The notes: a model not told the origin generated them from the sequence alone. A stretch of 64,000 nt of DNA from Pseudoduganella lurida (GCF_007830455.1 NZ_VLLB01000003.1:62001-126000); one strand, 5' to 3'; counted from the first letter of the stretch, positions 8,459 through 20,071 are shown. Made by a program: numbers and translations.

Positions 8459-8484
8459 GCGCCGGCCGAAGATTCGGCCGGCGC
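8459..8484 (-). terminator. Intrinsic terminator or attenuator after the DUF3604 gene
   Basis: A perfect 12-bp inverted repeat (GCGCCGGCCGAA / TTCGGCCGGCGC, 2-base centre). Read on the minus strand it is followed by ATTTGCTTTTT. It sits between the DUF3604 stop (8500) and the PPIase start (8430), so it may reduce read-through into the downstream four genes. Confidence 0.7.
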
Positions 8485-8499
8485 GCAACGGCCCGGTGC

Positions 8500-10554
8500 T
8501 TACTTGATGCCGGCGACCTTGACCGACTTGGCCACTTCGATGAACACCGGATTACTGTAGAACCACAGGTCGGCCCACGCCGCCACGTCGTAGCTCGAGG
8601 TGCGCTGGCCGTTGGCCGTCTGCAGGTGCGCCGGGCAGCCCGCTTCCGTGCACGGGATCTTGAACTCGGCGCCGAAGTCCAGCAGCGGGTTGCCGGCGGC
8701 ATCCGTCTCGAACGGCGTGGCGACCGGCAGGTTGGTGCCGCGCAGGCGCACGTACTGCGACTGCGTGACGGCCGGGATGCGGAACGTCATGCGGCGCGTG
8801 CCGTCCGTCGACGCGGTCCAGCTGGTGCTGTTGAAGGTCTTCAGCAGCGCGGCCGACGGATTGGTGGCGGCAGGGGAGCCCAGCGCGCCGGCATAGGCGG
8901 CCAGGTTGGTGGGCGCCACATAGCCGGTGACATTGCCGCGGATGACGTCCACATGATCCAGCACGGGCTGGTTCAGCGGCTGCGTGATGCCCACCTGTTT
9001 CAGCGACGGATTGGCGAAGCTGTACGGCGAGTTGTTGTTGCCGGCCGGGTCGCGCAGGATGATCGACACGATCAGGTCGGCACCGGGACGCACCACCAGT
9101 TTTTCGCCCATCGTGGCGCAGCCGTTCATCACCACGTCGCCATTCTTGCCGACGGCGGCCGCGGCGGCAGCTTCCAGCGCGCCATGCTGGGCCTTGCGGA
9201 TCACGGCCGGGTTGCTGGCGCAGACGACGAACGACAGGCGGTCGATCAGCTGGCCGTTGGCGACGAAGCTGTTCCCGCTGCGCAGGCCGTCGATGATCAG
9301 CTGCGGCGTGACGCTGTTCGTTCCATTCCTGACCAGCACGTGGTCGCGGGTGTACTCGCCCGGATAGAAGTCGGCCGTCGATTCGCGCTGGTCCGGGCCG
9401 AAGGTGCCGCGGTTGTGGTAGTCGGAGCTGGCGAAGAAGAACCAGTTGCGGCCTTCGCCCAGCAGCGCATCCCACACGCCGCCGATGGCTGCCGCGTACA
9501 CGCCGGTGCCGCCATACGTGCCGCCGCCGACGGCGCCCGTGCTGTAGCTGCCGCGGTCATGCTCGGCCTGGTGGCCGGGCATCGATTCGAAGCCGAAGGC
9601 CACGGTGGGCGCGGCGTTGTTGAAGTCGCGCAGGCTCTCCACGTTGAAGCCGTTGTTGCCGTTCGGGTTGAACGCGCCGGCACGCTCCAGGTGGGCCGGC
9701 ACGTAGTAGCTCGTGTTCGGGTACTTGGCGGCCATCCACTTCACGCCTTCGACGGCCTTCACGTGGCCGGCCGTGCCCGAACCCGTGCCGCTGGCGACGA
9801 TGATCTTGCGGGCGGCCGCGTCCAGCAGGCCGTTGTTGGCACTGTTCGGCACGGCGCAGTCCCACTGGTTTTCGGCACCGCGGCTGCGGTCCGTGTCGCT
9901 GCGGTCGAAGCAGTATTCGAACTGCGCCATCGCGTTGGCATTGCCGCTGCCGGTGGCCGGCAGCTGGCCTTCGAAGATGGTCGAGCTCACGTGTTCGTGG
10001 CCCGGCGCGTTCTGTTCCAGGCCGATCCAGATCGGCTTGTTGCGGTCGCGCGCTTCCTTCTCGATGACGGGGTAAGAGTATTCCTTGATGTTCTGCCAGC
10101 GCCACATATTGCGCTGCGCATCCGTGCCGGACACGTCGCCCTTGATGGCCGCGTTGCCGATGGTGGACGTCCACGTCTGGTTCGGGCCCTTGCCGGCCGT
10201 GGCGGGCTGGCCGCCCGACGGGTAGGTGGGCGGTACCGTCAGGCCCAGCGCCGGGGCGACCGGTTCGAACGGGTCCTCGGCCAGCGTGCAGTTGCGCGCG
10301 CCGTTGCCGCCGTGTTCGGACTGCACGAACCAGTCCAGGCCGAAGGTATTGGCCGACTTGTCCACCAGCTTCTTCAGCGAGATGGTGCCGTCCGTGCAGG
10401 TGGTGTGGTTGTGGAAGTCGCCGGTGACGTATTTGCCGGCCGGCTTGTTGGCGGCCTTTTCCGCGGCCTGCGCCGGCGCGGCCTGCAGCCCCAGCATGCT
10501 GACGCCGACAGCACCCATCATGACGAACCCCATGCGGGACGAATTGTTTTTCAT
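8500..10554 (-). CDS. DUF3604 domain-containing exported protein
   Basis: A 684-residue protein with a signal peptide (GAVGVSMLGLQAAPAQA). The N-terminus of the mature protein has a PHP-like metal site, GDFHNHTTCTDGTI, and GLDWFVQSEHGG about 30 residues on. Further conserved histidines appear in IGLEQNAPGHEHV, YYVPAHLERAG, SMPGHQAEHDRG and FFFASSDYHNRGT. This is the DUF3604 pattern: predicted metal-dependent hydrolases of unknown substrate in the periplasm or outside the cell. The length is typical. It heads a minus-strand cluster with a PPIase, HupE/UreJ protein, 2OG oxygenase and PCu(A)C-like protein; association of DUF3604 proteins with PPIase and HupE genes is, as far as I recall, recurrent in proteobacteria. 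Confidence 0.88.
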   Translation of the reverse strand: MKNNSSRMGFVMMGAVGVSMLGLQAAPAQAAEKAANKPAGKYVTGDFHNHTTCTDGTISLKKLVDKSANTFGLDWFVQSEHGGNGARNCTLAEDPFEPVAPALGLTVPPTYPSGGQPATAGKGPNQTWTSTIGNAAIKGDVSGTDAQRNMWRWQNIKEYSYPVIEKEARDRNKPIWIGLEQNAPGHEHVSSTIFEGQLPATGSGNANAMAQFEYCFDRSDTDRSRGAENQWDCAVPNSANNGLLDAAARKIIVASGTGSGTAGHVKAVEGVKWMAAKYPNTSYYVPAHLERAGAFNPNGNNGFNVESLRDFNNAAPTVAFGFESMPGHQAEHDRGSYSTGAVGGGTYGGTGVYAAAIGGVWDALLGEGRNWFFFASSDYHNRGTFGPDQRESTADFYPGEYTRDHVLVRNGTNSVTPQLIIDGLRSGNSFVANGQLIDRLSFVVCASNPAVIRKAQHGALEAAAAAAVGKNGDVVMNGCATMGEKLVVRPGADLIVSIILRDPAGNNNSPYSFANPSLKQVGITQPLNQPVLDHVDVIRGNVTGYVAPTNLAAYAGALGSPAATNPSAALLKTFNSTSWTASTDGTRRMTFRIPAVTQSQYVRLRGTNLPVATPFETDAAGNPLLDFGAEFKIPCTEAGCPAHLQTANGQRTSSYDVAAWADLWFYSNPVFIEVAKSVKVAGIK

Positions 10555-10651
10555 CGATGCGACTCCCCGATAGTCCAGTATGACCGGGCAGACACCCGGC
10601 AGTTCGGACTAGGTTAGCCGCGCAATATGACAGCATGACGACTTGGAAAGT

Positions 10652-11203
10652 CTAACCGGCAAACTCTTCTCTGGACAGGTGGTCGCCATGGCGGTCGACC
10701 GGAACGTAGCGTCCGTCGGGCAGCGATTCCACCAGCACGGCCCGGTCCACGTGCCAGGTCACCGGTACCAGGGGCGCGGCGGATGGCGCTTCCCTGGCCT
10801 CGCGCGCCAGCGTCACGTGCGGCCGGAACGCGTCGTGCGTGGCGGCGGAAAAGCCCGCTGCTGCCACCCGCCGGACCAGGTCCTCGTGCAGCGCCACCAG
10901 TGCCGGCGGCACGTCGCTCATGCCGGCCCAGGCGATGCGAGGACGGGTGAAGTAGCCGTAGCAGTCGACGACCAGCGCCAGGGGCGGGACGACGAGGGCG
11001 TCGCGGATGTCCAGCAGGGCAGGGACGGCATCGGCCGGCACCTGGCCCAGGAAGGCCAGCGTGAGGTGCAGTTTCGCCGATGGGGTGAGGCGGCCCGCCA
11101 CGCCGTCCTGCAGCGAGGCGAGCGCCTCGCGTGCCGCCGCGTCGGGCCACAGCGCATAGAAAAGCTTGCGGGTGGCGGGGCCGGTCGGTTGATTTGCTAT
11201 CAT
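10652..11203 (-). CDS. thpR: RNA 2',3'-cyclic phosphodiesterase (2'-5' RNA ligase family)
   Basis: A 183-residue 2H-phosphoesterase. The two HxT/Sx motifs are present as KLHLTLAFLG and FRPHVTLAR, about 85 residues apart, with KLFYALWPD at the start of the fold. Family members hydrolyse 2',3'-cyclic phosphodiester ends of RNA and can ligate tRNA halves in vitro. The ATG at 11203 (MIANQPTG) has GAGGCGGC just upstream and is preferred over one 11 codons earlier. It is divergent from the FKBP gene, with a gap of about 50 bases that must hold both promoters. Confidence 0.88.
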   Translation of the reverse strand: MIANQPTGPATRKLFYALWPDAAAREALASLQDGVAGRLTPSAKLHLTLAFLGQVPADAVPALLDIRDALVVPPLALVVDCYGYFTRPRIAWAGMSDVPPALVALHEDLVRRVAAAGFSAATHDAFRPHVTLAREAREAPSAAPLVPVTWHVDRAVLVESLPDGRYVPVDRHGDHLSREEFAG

Positions 11204-11256
11204 GATGCCGCCTCGAATCCGGCTTTGTTCAAACAAGCCCAGTCCAGAAAGAATAC

Positions 11257-11826
11257 ATGATGACCCGTCTGTCCCGTTTCCAGTTGTCCCTGCTGACCGC
11301 GCTGCTGAGCGGCGCTGCGTTCGCCCAGGCGCAAGCGCCTGCCGCTCAGCCGGCCTCCGCCACCCAATCCGCCACCCAGAGCGCCATGCAGGCCGCGGGC
11401 TCGGCCGCCAACGAGCCGCAGGCCGCCGCGCCGGCCGCCGAGGGTCCCGTCGTCGTCGGCTCGGCCGCGCCCGGCCCGGCCGCCGAGAAGCTGATCATCA
11501 ACGAGGTGAAGGCCGGCACCGGCCGCGAAGCCACCACCGGCAGCAAGGTGTTCGTGCACTACACGGGCTGGCTGTACCGTCCGCTGGCGCGCGCCCAGCA
11601 TGGCCGCCAGTTCGATTCCTCGCGCACGCGCGGCGAGCCGATCGACTTCCAGCTGGGCGCCGGCCAGGTCATCAAGGGCTGGGACCAGGGCGTCACCGGC
11701 ATGAAGGTGGGCGGCAAGCGCACCCTGATCATTCCTGCCGAGCTGGCCTATGGCGCGCGCGCGCAGCCGGGCATTCCCGCCAATTCGGCGCTGATCTTCG
11801 ACGTCGAGCTGATGGACGTGAAGTAA
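11257..11826 (+). CDS. Exported FKBP-type peptidyl-prolyl cis-trans isomerase
   Basis: A 189-residue protein with a signal peptide (SLLTALLSGAAFAQA), an Ala/Gln/Pro-rich linker to about residue 75, and one FKBP domain: KVFVHYTGWLY, FDSSRTRGEPIDFQLG, VIKGWDQGVTGMKVGGKR, IPAELAYGAR, IPANSALIFDVELMDV. The FK506-pocket residues (Y, F, D, the VIKGW Trp, and Tyr of LAYG) are present, so it should be an active prolyl isomerase in the periplasm. The low-complexity linker is unusual in composition but common in exported FKBPs. Its stop lies 19 bases from the convergent CDF stop. Confidence 0.9.
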   Translation: MMTRLSRFQLSLLTALLSGAAFAQAQAPAAQPASATQSATQSAMQAAGSAANEPQAAAPAAEGPVVVGSAAPGPAAEKLIINEVKAGTGREATTGSKVFVHYTGWLYRPLARAQHGRQFDSSRTRGEPIDFQLGAGQVIKGWDQGVTGMKVGGKRTLIIPAELAYGARAQPGIPANSALIFDVELMDVK

Positions 11827-11845
11827 ACGGGGTTGGTAACCAAAG

Positions 11846-12871
11846 TCAGTGGGCATGGCCGTGATGGCCGTGTCCATGATCGTGGTCGTGGTCGTGATCG
11901 TGTTCCGCGTGATCATGATCCGAGTGATCGTCCGCGCCGGCCTCCTGGCGCAGGCAGCACGCATGGTCCGTCGTGCCCTGTTCCGTCTGCAGCGTGCTGT
12001 GGTGGATGGCGAACTCCTCGCGCAGCGTGCGGGCGATGGCGTCCAGCGCCTCGTCGCCCGGGTAACCTGCCGGCATCACCAGGTGGGCCGTCAGCGCCGT
12101 CTCCGTCGTGCTCATGGACCAGATATGCAGGTCGTGGATGTCCGTCACGCCGGGCCGGCCGCGCAGGAATGCCTCCACCTTCGCCGAATCCACATTGGCC
12201 GGCACGGCCGCCATCATCATCCGCAGCGAGGTCTTCAGCAGCGACCAGGTGCCCAGCACGATCATCACCACGATGCCGAGGCTGACGAGCGGGTCGAGCC
12301 AGATCCAGCCCGTGAACATCACCGCCAGGCCGGAGACCAGCACCCCCAGCGAAATCGCCGCATCGGCCGCCAGGTGCAGGTAGGCGCCGCGGATATTGAT
12401 GTCGTCCTTGCTGCCGGCCATGAACAGCCAGGCCGACACGCCGTTGACGAGGATGCCGACCCCGGCCACCACCGACACCGTGCTGCCATGCACCGCCACC
12501 GGGTGGATCAGCTGCAGCACCGCTTCCCACGCGATCGCACCGCAGGCCGCCATCAGCAGCATGCCGTTGAACAGCGCCGCCAGCATCGAACTGCTGCGCA
12601 GGCCGTAGGTGAAGCGGCGCGATGGTTCGCGCTTGGCCAGGATCGCCGCACCCCATGCCAGCATCAGGCCCAGCACGTCGGACAGATTGTGGCCCGCATC
12701 GGCCATCAGCGCAGTGGAATTGGCGACGAAGCCGTAGCCGAATTCCACCGCCACGAACACGGTGTTCAGGACGATGGCGATGGCGAACGCGCGGCCGTGG
12801 TCCGCCGGGTCGCCGTGGTGATGGTGGTGGCCTTGGCCGCCGTCGTGGTCATGATGATGGTGGCCGCTCAT
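11846..12871 (-). CDS. Cation diffusion facilitator (zinc/cobalt/cadmium efflux)
   Basis: A 341-residue six-helix CDF transporter. Both ends are His-rich (HHHHDHDGGQGHHHHHGD at the start; alternating HD/HG at the end). The transport-site motifs are ALMADAGHNLSD (helix 2) and YLHLAADAAISLG (helix 5), giving the HxxxD/HxxxD set typical of zinc exporters of the CzcD/ZitB type. The cytoplasmic domain includes GVTDIHDLHIWSMS. It exports Zn2+ and similar ions from the cytoplasm in exchange for protons. Its ATG overlaps the stop of the ArsR gene (ATGA), so the two form a coupled metal-responsive operon controlled by the palindrome at 13203-13228. Confidence 0.93.
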   Translation of the reverse strand: MSGHHHHDHDGGQGHHHHHGDPADHGRAFAIAIVLNTVFVAVEFGYGFVANSTALMADAGHNLSDVLGLMLAWGAAILAKREPSRRFTYGLRSSSMLAALFNGMLLMAACGAIAWEAVLQLIHPVAVHGSTVSVVAGVGILVNGVSAWLFMAGSKDDINIRGAYLHLAADAAISLGVLVSGLAVMFTGWIWLDPLVSLGIVVMIVLGTWSLLKTSLRMMMAAVPANVDSAKVEAFLRGRPGVTDIHDLHIWSMSTTETALTAHLVMPAGYPGDEALDAIARTLREEFAIHHSTLQTEQGTTDHACCLRQEAGADDHSDHDHAEHDHDHDHDHGHGHHGHAH

Positions 12872-13191
12872 GCGTCGCTCCCGGTGGCTGGTTCGGCGAT
12901 ATGTTCGAGCATGTCGCGCAGGACGCCGCTGATGTGCGCATCGGCGGTGGAATAGAACACCTGCTTGCCCTGCCGCTCGGACTTGACGATGCGGGCCGCG
13001 CGCAGCAGGCGCAGGTGGTGGCTGACGAGGGAATTGCTGAGTTCCAGCGTGCCGGCGATGTCGCCGACGGCAATCGGTGCCGCGACGCAGGCCAGCACGA
13101 TGCGCAGGCGGGTCGGGTCGCCCAGCAGGTGGAACAGGTCGGCCAGCTGGGCCACCGATTCCTCGTGGACCGCGGCGTTCAGGTCGTGCAT
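12868..13191 (-). CDS. ArsR/SmtB-family metal-sensing repressor
   Basis: A 107-residue winged-helix repressor. It has LADLFHLLGDPTRLRIVLA, the helix-turn-helix IAGTLELSNSLVSHHLRLLRAARIV and the wing ERQGKQVFYSTAD. The last helix carries DAHISGVLRDMLEHI, the D-x-H-x10-H-like spacing of the alpha-5 zinc site of SmtB/CzrA/ZiaR proteins. There is no ELCVCDL-type arsenic or cadmium site. It therefore likely senses Zn2+ (or Co2+) and derepresses itself and the following CDF exporter. It lies 11 bases downstream of a strong palindromic operator. Confidence 0.9.
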   Translation of the reverse strand: MHDLNAAVHEESVAQLADLFHLLGDPTRLRIVLACVAAPIAVGDIAGTLELSNSLVSHHLRLLRAARIVKSERQGKQVFYSTADAHISGVLRDMLEHIAEPATGSDA

Positions 13192-13202
13192 ATCTCGTCC
13201 AT

Positions 13203-13228
13203 AACATATGAATACATGTTCATATGTT
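13203..13228. promoter_or_regulatory. SmtB/CzrA-type operator for the ArsR-CDF operon
   Basis: AACATATGAA and TTCATATGTT form a perfect 10-bp inverted repeat around a 6-base centre, 11 bases upstream of the repressor start. The ATATGAA/TTCATAT arms and spacing resemble known SmtB/CzrA/ZntR-class ArsR operators. Confidence 0.85.
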
Positions 13229-13279
13229 AGTCGCTATGCTGCACTTGTGCAAGTTATGCGATAGAACAGCGAATGGATG

Positions 13280-13407
13280 AGCCCGTGTCCTGGTGCCTGG
13301 CCCCGGGACACGAGCTCTCCAGTTTGCAATCAGGTCCCGGATTCCACTGTCGAGCTTGTGTCACAGTGCCTGATCCCGTGTGGCACTGGCCCCATGCGAC
13401 ACGGGCT
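13280..13407. repeat. Two palindromic REP-like elements of the CGTGTC/GACACG type
   Basis: The first (13280-13316) reads AGCCCGTGTCC, 14 bases, then GGGACACGAGCTC. The second (13353-13407) begins AGCTTGTGTC and ends GACACGGGCT, with an inner perfect CAGTGCC/GGCACTG pair. The flanking AGCYCGTGTC/GACACGRGCT words are the same as those bordering the GGGGTCAGACCCC pair at 34.9-35.1 kb. They fill most of the 244-base gap between the ArsR operator and pncC; nothing else is seen there. Confidence 0.75.
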
Positions 13408-13435
13408 GGGCCGTAGCAGGGCCACGGCGAGCCGG

Positions 13436-13918
13436 TCAGTTAATGAACCGCAGCAGTCCCTGCATGGCGTGAATGACGGTCTGTTCGCGCACGGCGCGGC
13501 GGTCGCCCGGGAAGACCAGGCGTTCCGTGTGGACGGTGTCGCCGTTGGCCCAGCCGAAGCAGACCGTGCCGACCGGCTTGCCGGGCACGGCGCCCGTGGG
13601 GCCGGCGATGCCGGTGGTGGACACCGCCACGTGGGCATTGCTGTTGGCCAGCGCACCCTGGGCCATGGCCGCCGCCACTTCCTCGCTCACGCTGCCGAAC
13701 TGCGCGATCAGCGCGGCCGGCACTTCCAGCAGCTCCTCCTTCGAGGCGTTGGAGTACGACACGAAGCCGCAATCGAACCAGCCCGTCGAGCCGGCGATTT
13801 CCGTGATCGCCTGCGCCACGCCGCCGCCGGTGCATGACTCCGCCGTCACCAGCAGCAATCCGTTGTCCTGCAGGGCCCGCCCTACCTGGGCGGCCAGTTC
13901 GTTGATGTCCGTACTCAC
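13436..13918 (-). CDS. pncC: Nicotinamide-nucleotide amidohydrolase (CinA C-terminal family)
   Basis: A 160-residue stand-alone CinA C-terminal domain. It has LLVTAESCTGGGVAQAITEI, STGWFDCGFVSYSNASKEELL, VSTTGIAGPTGAVPGKPVGTV and a final VIHAMQGLL helix. The enzyme converts nicotinamide mononucleotide to nicotinic acid mononucleotide plus ammonia in pyridine nucleotide recycling. The GTG at 13918 is chosen because GAGGAG lies 6 bases upstream; the frame stays open further but with non-family residues. It is the only metabolic gene between the zinc operon and the signalling pair. Confidence 0.92.
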   Translation of the reverse strand: MSTDINELAAQVGRALQDNGLLLVTAESCTGGGVAQAITEIAGSTGWFDCGFVSYSNASKEELLEVPAALIAQFGSVSEEVAAAMAQGALANSNAHVAVSTTGIAGPTGAVPGKPVGTVCFGWANGDTVHTERLVFPGDRRAVREQTVIHAMQGLLRFIN

Positions 13919-14191
13919 GGGTATCTCCTCGGGAAAGTGTCGGGACCATTCTAGCGCGCCACCTTCACGGCTGGCCACGCACGCTGCAAAAAAGTGGCGC
14001 CGCTGGCGGTTTGCTACCAAGCTCGCGCTGCCGCCCCGAACTGAGCGATAGAATGAACCGACAACCCATCACATCAGGCGGCTGTGCAAGGTGCCACATC
14101 GAGAGCTCATCCGGAGAAGCATCCTGATCCCCATGCAGGAGCGGGCCATGCCGCCGGCCGTGGCCCGGTGCGCGCCGCCGGGAGCGTCCCG

Positions 14192-16275
<2,084 letters not shown>

Positions 16276-16279
<4 letters not shown>

Positions 16280-18897
16280 TCAACCGGGCCGACATCCACA
16301 ACGCGAGCATCCTGATCGTCGACGACCAGCCGGTCAACGTGCAGCTGCTCGAATACCTGCTGCAGTCGACGGGCTACACGCACGTCACGTCCACCACCGA
16401 TCCGCGCGTGGTGGCCGGCTGGCACGCCCAGTACAACTACGACATCATCATCCTCGACCTGCAGATGCCCGGCATGGACGGCTTTGCCGTGATGGCGGCG
16501 CTGCGCCCGCTCGAGCCGGAGGGCTACCTGCCGGTGCTGGTGGTGACGGCCGATCCGGACAAGAAGCAGGCCGCCCTCGATGCCGGCGCGCGCGATTTCG
16601 TCAGCAAGCCGTTCGACCCGGTCGAGGTGCTCACGCGCATCCGCAACCTGATCGAGGTGCGGCTGATGCAGCGCGAGGCCAAGTTCCACAACCTGGTGCT
16701 GGAACGCACGGTGCGCGAACGCACGGCCGACCTGCAGCGCTTCCGCAGCGCGATGGATGCCACGGCGGATGCGATCTTCCTGATCGATCCGCAGTCGATG
16801 CGGCTGGTGGACGTGAACGACGGCGCCTGCCGCATGCTCGATTATTCGCGCGCCCAGCTGCTGGGCCAGGAGCCGGAGCGCATCGGCCTGGGCGACCGCG
16901 AAACGCTGCAGCGCCATGTCGCCGAAGCGCATGCCGCCGCGCAGTCCGAGGCCAGCGCCACGCTGGCGCCCGTGCTGAGCGAGATCGAGCTGCTGCGCCA
17001 GGACCTGGGCACCGTGCCCGTCGAGGTGTACTGGCAGCTGCAGGAGCAGCTGCACCGGGAAGGCGAAGGGGCCGCCGACACGCTGATGTGCGTGGCGCGC
17101 GACATCAGCGAACGGCGCGCCGCCGCCGGGCGCCTGCTGCACATGGCCCATTACGACAGCCTCACGGGCCTGCCGAACCGCACGCTGTTCTACCGCACCC
17201 TGGCCGAGGCGATCGACCTGGCGCGCGACAAGGAGTGGCGCATCGTCGTGCTGTTCATCGGCCTGGACCGCTTCAAGAACATCAACGATTCGCTGGGCGC
17301 GGCGATGGGCGACCAGCTGCTGCGCGAGTTCTCCAACCGGCTGGTGCGCTGCGTGCGCATCCGCGACACGGTGGGCCGCCTGGGCGGCGACGAGTTCGGC
17401 CTGATCCTGACGATGCCGCGCGACCAGCAGGATGCCGTGCTGGTGGCGAACGAGGTGCGCGAGGCGCTGCACGCCCACTTCCAGCTGGGCGAGCAGCAGG
17501 CCACCATGACGGCCTCGATCGGCATCGCCGTGTATCCGGACGATGCGGCCGATCCGGAAACGCTGGTCAAGTACGCCAACACGGCGATGAGCCAGGCCAA
17601 GGAAGCGGGCAGCGATGCCTACCGCTTCTTCACGGCCGGCATGAACGTGCAGGTGCTGGCCCGCCTCGACCTGGAAATGGCGCTGCGCCGCGCCGTCGAG
17701 CAGGACGAGCTGGAGCTGTTCTTCCAGCCGAAGGTGAACCTGCTGACGGGCCGCGTGTCCGGCGCGGAGGCGCTGCTGCGCTGGAACCGGCCCGGCCACG
17801 GCACCGTGTACCCGGCCGAATTCGTGGGGGTGCTGGAGGACACGGGCCTGATCGTCCGCACCGGCAACTGGATCATCGACGCGGCCTGCCGCCGCATCGC
17901 CGAGTGGCTGGCCTCGCCCGTGGGTGCGGTGCACGTGGCCGTCAACGTGGCCTCGCGCCAGTTCGCCGAGGGCGACCTGGAAAAGGAAGTGGCCGAGGCG
18001 CTGCAGCGCCATGGCGTGCCGGCCGAACTGCTGGAGCTGGAGCTGACGGAAACGGCGCTGATGTCGAATGCCGAGCGCACCATCGAGGTGCTGACGAACC
18101 TGCGCGAACTGGGCGTGAAGGTGGCCATCGACGATTTCGGCACGGGCTACTCGTCGCTGGCCTACCTGCAGCGCTTCCCGATCGACAAGCTGAAGATCGA
18201 CATCGCCTTCGTGCGCAATATCGTCACGAATCCGAACGATGCGGCGATCGCGCTGGCCATCATCAGCATGGCCCACAGCCTGAAACTGCGCGTGGTGGCC
18301 GAAGGCGTGGAGACCCGCCCGCAGCTGGAGTACCTGCGGCGCCACCGCTGCGACGAGGTGCAGGGCTTCTACTTCAGCCGTCCGCTCAGCGCCGCCGCTT
18401 TCGGCGAGCTGGTGGTGGCCGGCAAGTCGCTGCCACCGGACCCGGGCCAGGCCGCCGAACCGCCGCAGACCTTGCTGATCGTGGACGACGACGTCAACGT
18501 GCTGTCGTCGCTGCACCGGCTGTTCCGGCGCGACCGCTACCGCATCCTCACGGCCGCGTCGCCGGCCGAAGGATTCGATCTGCTAGCGCTGCATCCCGTG
18601 CAGGTGATCGTGTGCGACCAGCGCATGCCGGGCATGAGCGGCACGGAATTCCTCAGCAAGGTGAAGGACATGTACCCGGAAACCATCCGCATCATCCTGT
18701 CCGGCTACACGGGCCTGGAGGCGATGCTGGACTCGATCAACCGGGGCGCGATCTACCGTTTCTACACGAAGCCGTGGGACGACATCCAGCTGCGCGACAA
18801 TATCCGGCTGGCGTTCCACCATTACTGGCTGATGAACGGGGGCGGGAAGCATCCGGGGATCGCGGGGGAGGACAGCACGGCCATCGAGGTCAAGTGA
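16276..18897 (+). CDS. REC-PAS-GGDEF-EAL-REC cyclic-di-GMP signalling protein
   Basis: An 873-residue cytoplasmic protein. Order: receiver (10-125; ILIVDDQPVNV, IILDLQMPGMDG, SKPFDP), coiled coil, PAS (~155-270), diguanylate cyclase domain with intact GGDEF at 370-374, phosphodiesterase domain with EAL at 498-500 plus ELTETALM, IDDFGTGYSSLAYL and AEGVET, and a second receiver (~730-850; LLIVDDDVNV, VCDQRMPGMSG, FYTKPWDD). Both catalytic motifs look active, so it may make and degrade c-di-GMP depending on phosphorylation. The C-terminal receiver resembles those of RpfG-type regulators. GGAAGGAGG precedes its ATG. It is probably phosphorylated by the overlapping hybrid kinase. The last 8 bases overlap the convergent thiL gene. 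Confidence 0.92.
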
Positions 18898-19858
18898 AGT
18901 GATCGAAGCCCGCCAGCTGCAGGTCGAGCGGCGCGCCGTGGCCATCGGTCAGCCGCAGCCCCGCTGCCGCCTCGATGCGCCCCACGCGCGTGACGGGCGT
19001 GCCGCAAGCCGCACCGGCCGCTGCGATGGCGTCGCGCCGTGACGGGGCCGCCGTGAAACACAGCTCGTAATCGTCGCCGCCGGCCGCCGTGAACGCACGC
19101 CGCAGTGCCGGCTCGCGCGTGGCCAGCACCGGCCCGGCCGGCAGCGCATCGACATCGAGCGTGGCGCCGACCTTCGAGCGGGCCAGGATGTGCCCCAGGT
19201 CACCCACCAGCCCGTCCGAGATGTCGATCGCGGCACGGGCCAGCCCCTGCTCGGCCAGCAGGCGGCCCAGCGCCACGCGTGGCGTGGGCATGGTCAGGCG
19301 CGGCGTGGCGGCCGCCAGCGCTTCGGCCGATACCGCCACTTCGCCGCGCAGCGCCGCCAGGGCCAGGCGGGCGTCGCCCAGCGTGCCGGAGATCCACACG
19401 TCGTCGCCCGGCCGGGCCGCGTCGCGCCGAAGCGCGCGCCCGGCCTCCACTTCGCCGAAGATGGTGATGCAGAGGTTCAGCGGTCCCTTCGTCGTGTCGC
19501 CGCCAATCAGCGGGCAGGCATGCGCATCGGCCAGCGCGAACAGGCCGGCCGCGAAGCCGGCCAGCCAGTCGCGGTCCGCCGCGGGCAGGGCGAGGGCCAG
19601 CGTGAAGCCGACCGGCCGGGCGCCCATTGCGGCCAGGTCGGACAGGTTGACGGCCAGGCTCTTGTGGCCCAGCCGGCGCGCGTCCTCGCCGGCAAAGAAA
19701 TGGCGGCCCTCGACCAGCATGTCGGAGGAAATGGCCAGGGAAGTCCCGGGCGTGGGGCGCAGCAGGGCGCAGTCGTCGCCGATGCCCAGTTCCACCTGGG
19801 GGCCGGGCGCACCGGGGCGAACGAAGTACTGCCTGATCAGGTCGAATTCGGAAAGCAT
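18890..19858 (-). CDS. thiL: Thiamine-monophosphate kinase
   Basis: A 322-residue enzyme that phosphorylates thiamine monophosphate to thiamine diphosphate. It shows SEFDLIRQYF at the start, GIGDDCALL, SSDMLVEGRHF, GHKSLAVNLSDLAAMGARP, CPLIGGDTTKG, ISDGLVGDLGHI and GGDDYELCFT, all with the Asp clusters that bind Mg-ATP. Length normal. ATG 19858 begins exactly at the family start (MLSEFDLI). In many betaproteobacteria thiL precedes pgpA; here the downstream neighbour is instead the convergent c-di-GMP gene, with an 8-base overlap of the two 3' ends. Confidence 0.94.
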   Translation of the reverse strand: MLSEFDLIRQYFVRPGAPGPQVELGIGDDCALLRPTPGTSLAISSDMLVEGRHFFAGEDARRLGHKSLAVNLSDLAAMGARPVGFTLALALPAADRDWLAGFAAGLFALADAHACPLIGGDTTKGPLNLCITIFGEVEAGRALRRDAARPGDDVWISGTLGDARLALAALRGEVAVSAEALAAATPRLTMPTPRVALGRLLAEQGLARAAIDISDGLVGDLGHILARSKVGATLDVDALPAGPVLATREPALRRAFTAAGGDDYELCFTAAPSRRDAIAAAGAACGTPVTRVGRIEAAAGLRLTDGHGAPLDLQLAGFDHFT

Positions 19859-20071
19859 GACGCATTTTACGGCAGCGGCCGGGCAGGGCCCAGTGTCCGC
19901 CGGCGGCTTCGGCAGGCGCCCGCGATGTTGCAAGGGTGTAAACAACCGCGCGGCCCGGCAGCCGTCCGCCCGCCCGGCCATAAGCGCTTGATTACGTTCC
20001 GCTTTTGCATGGCGCGGCAGGAATGGCAACGCCTGTTGGTGAAAATACTAGCCGGGGGGCTTGACGCGGTC

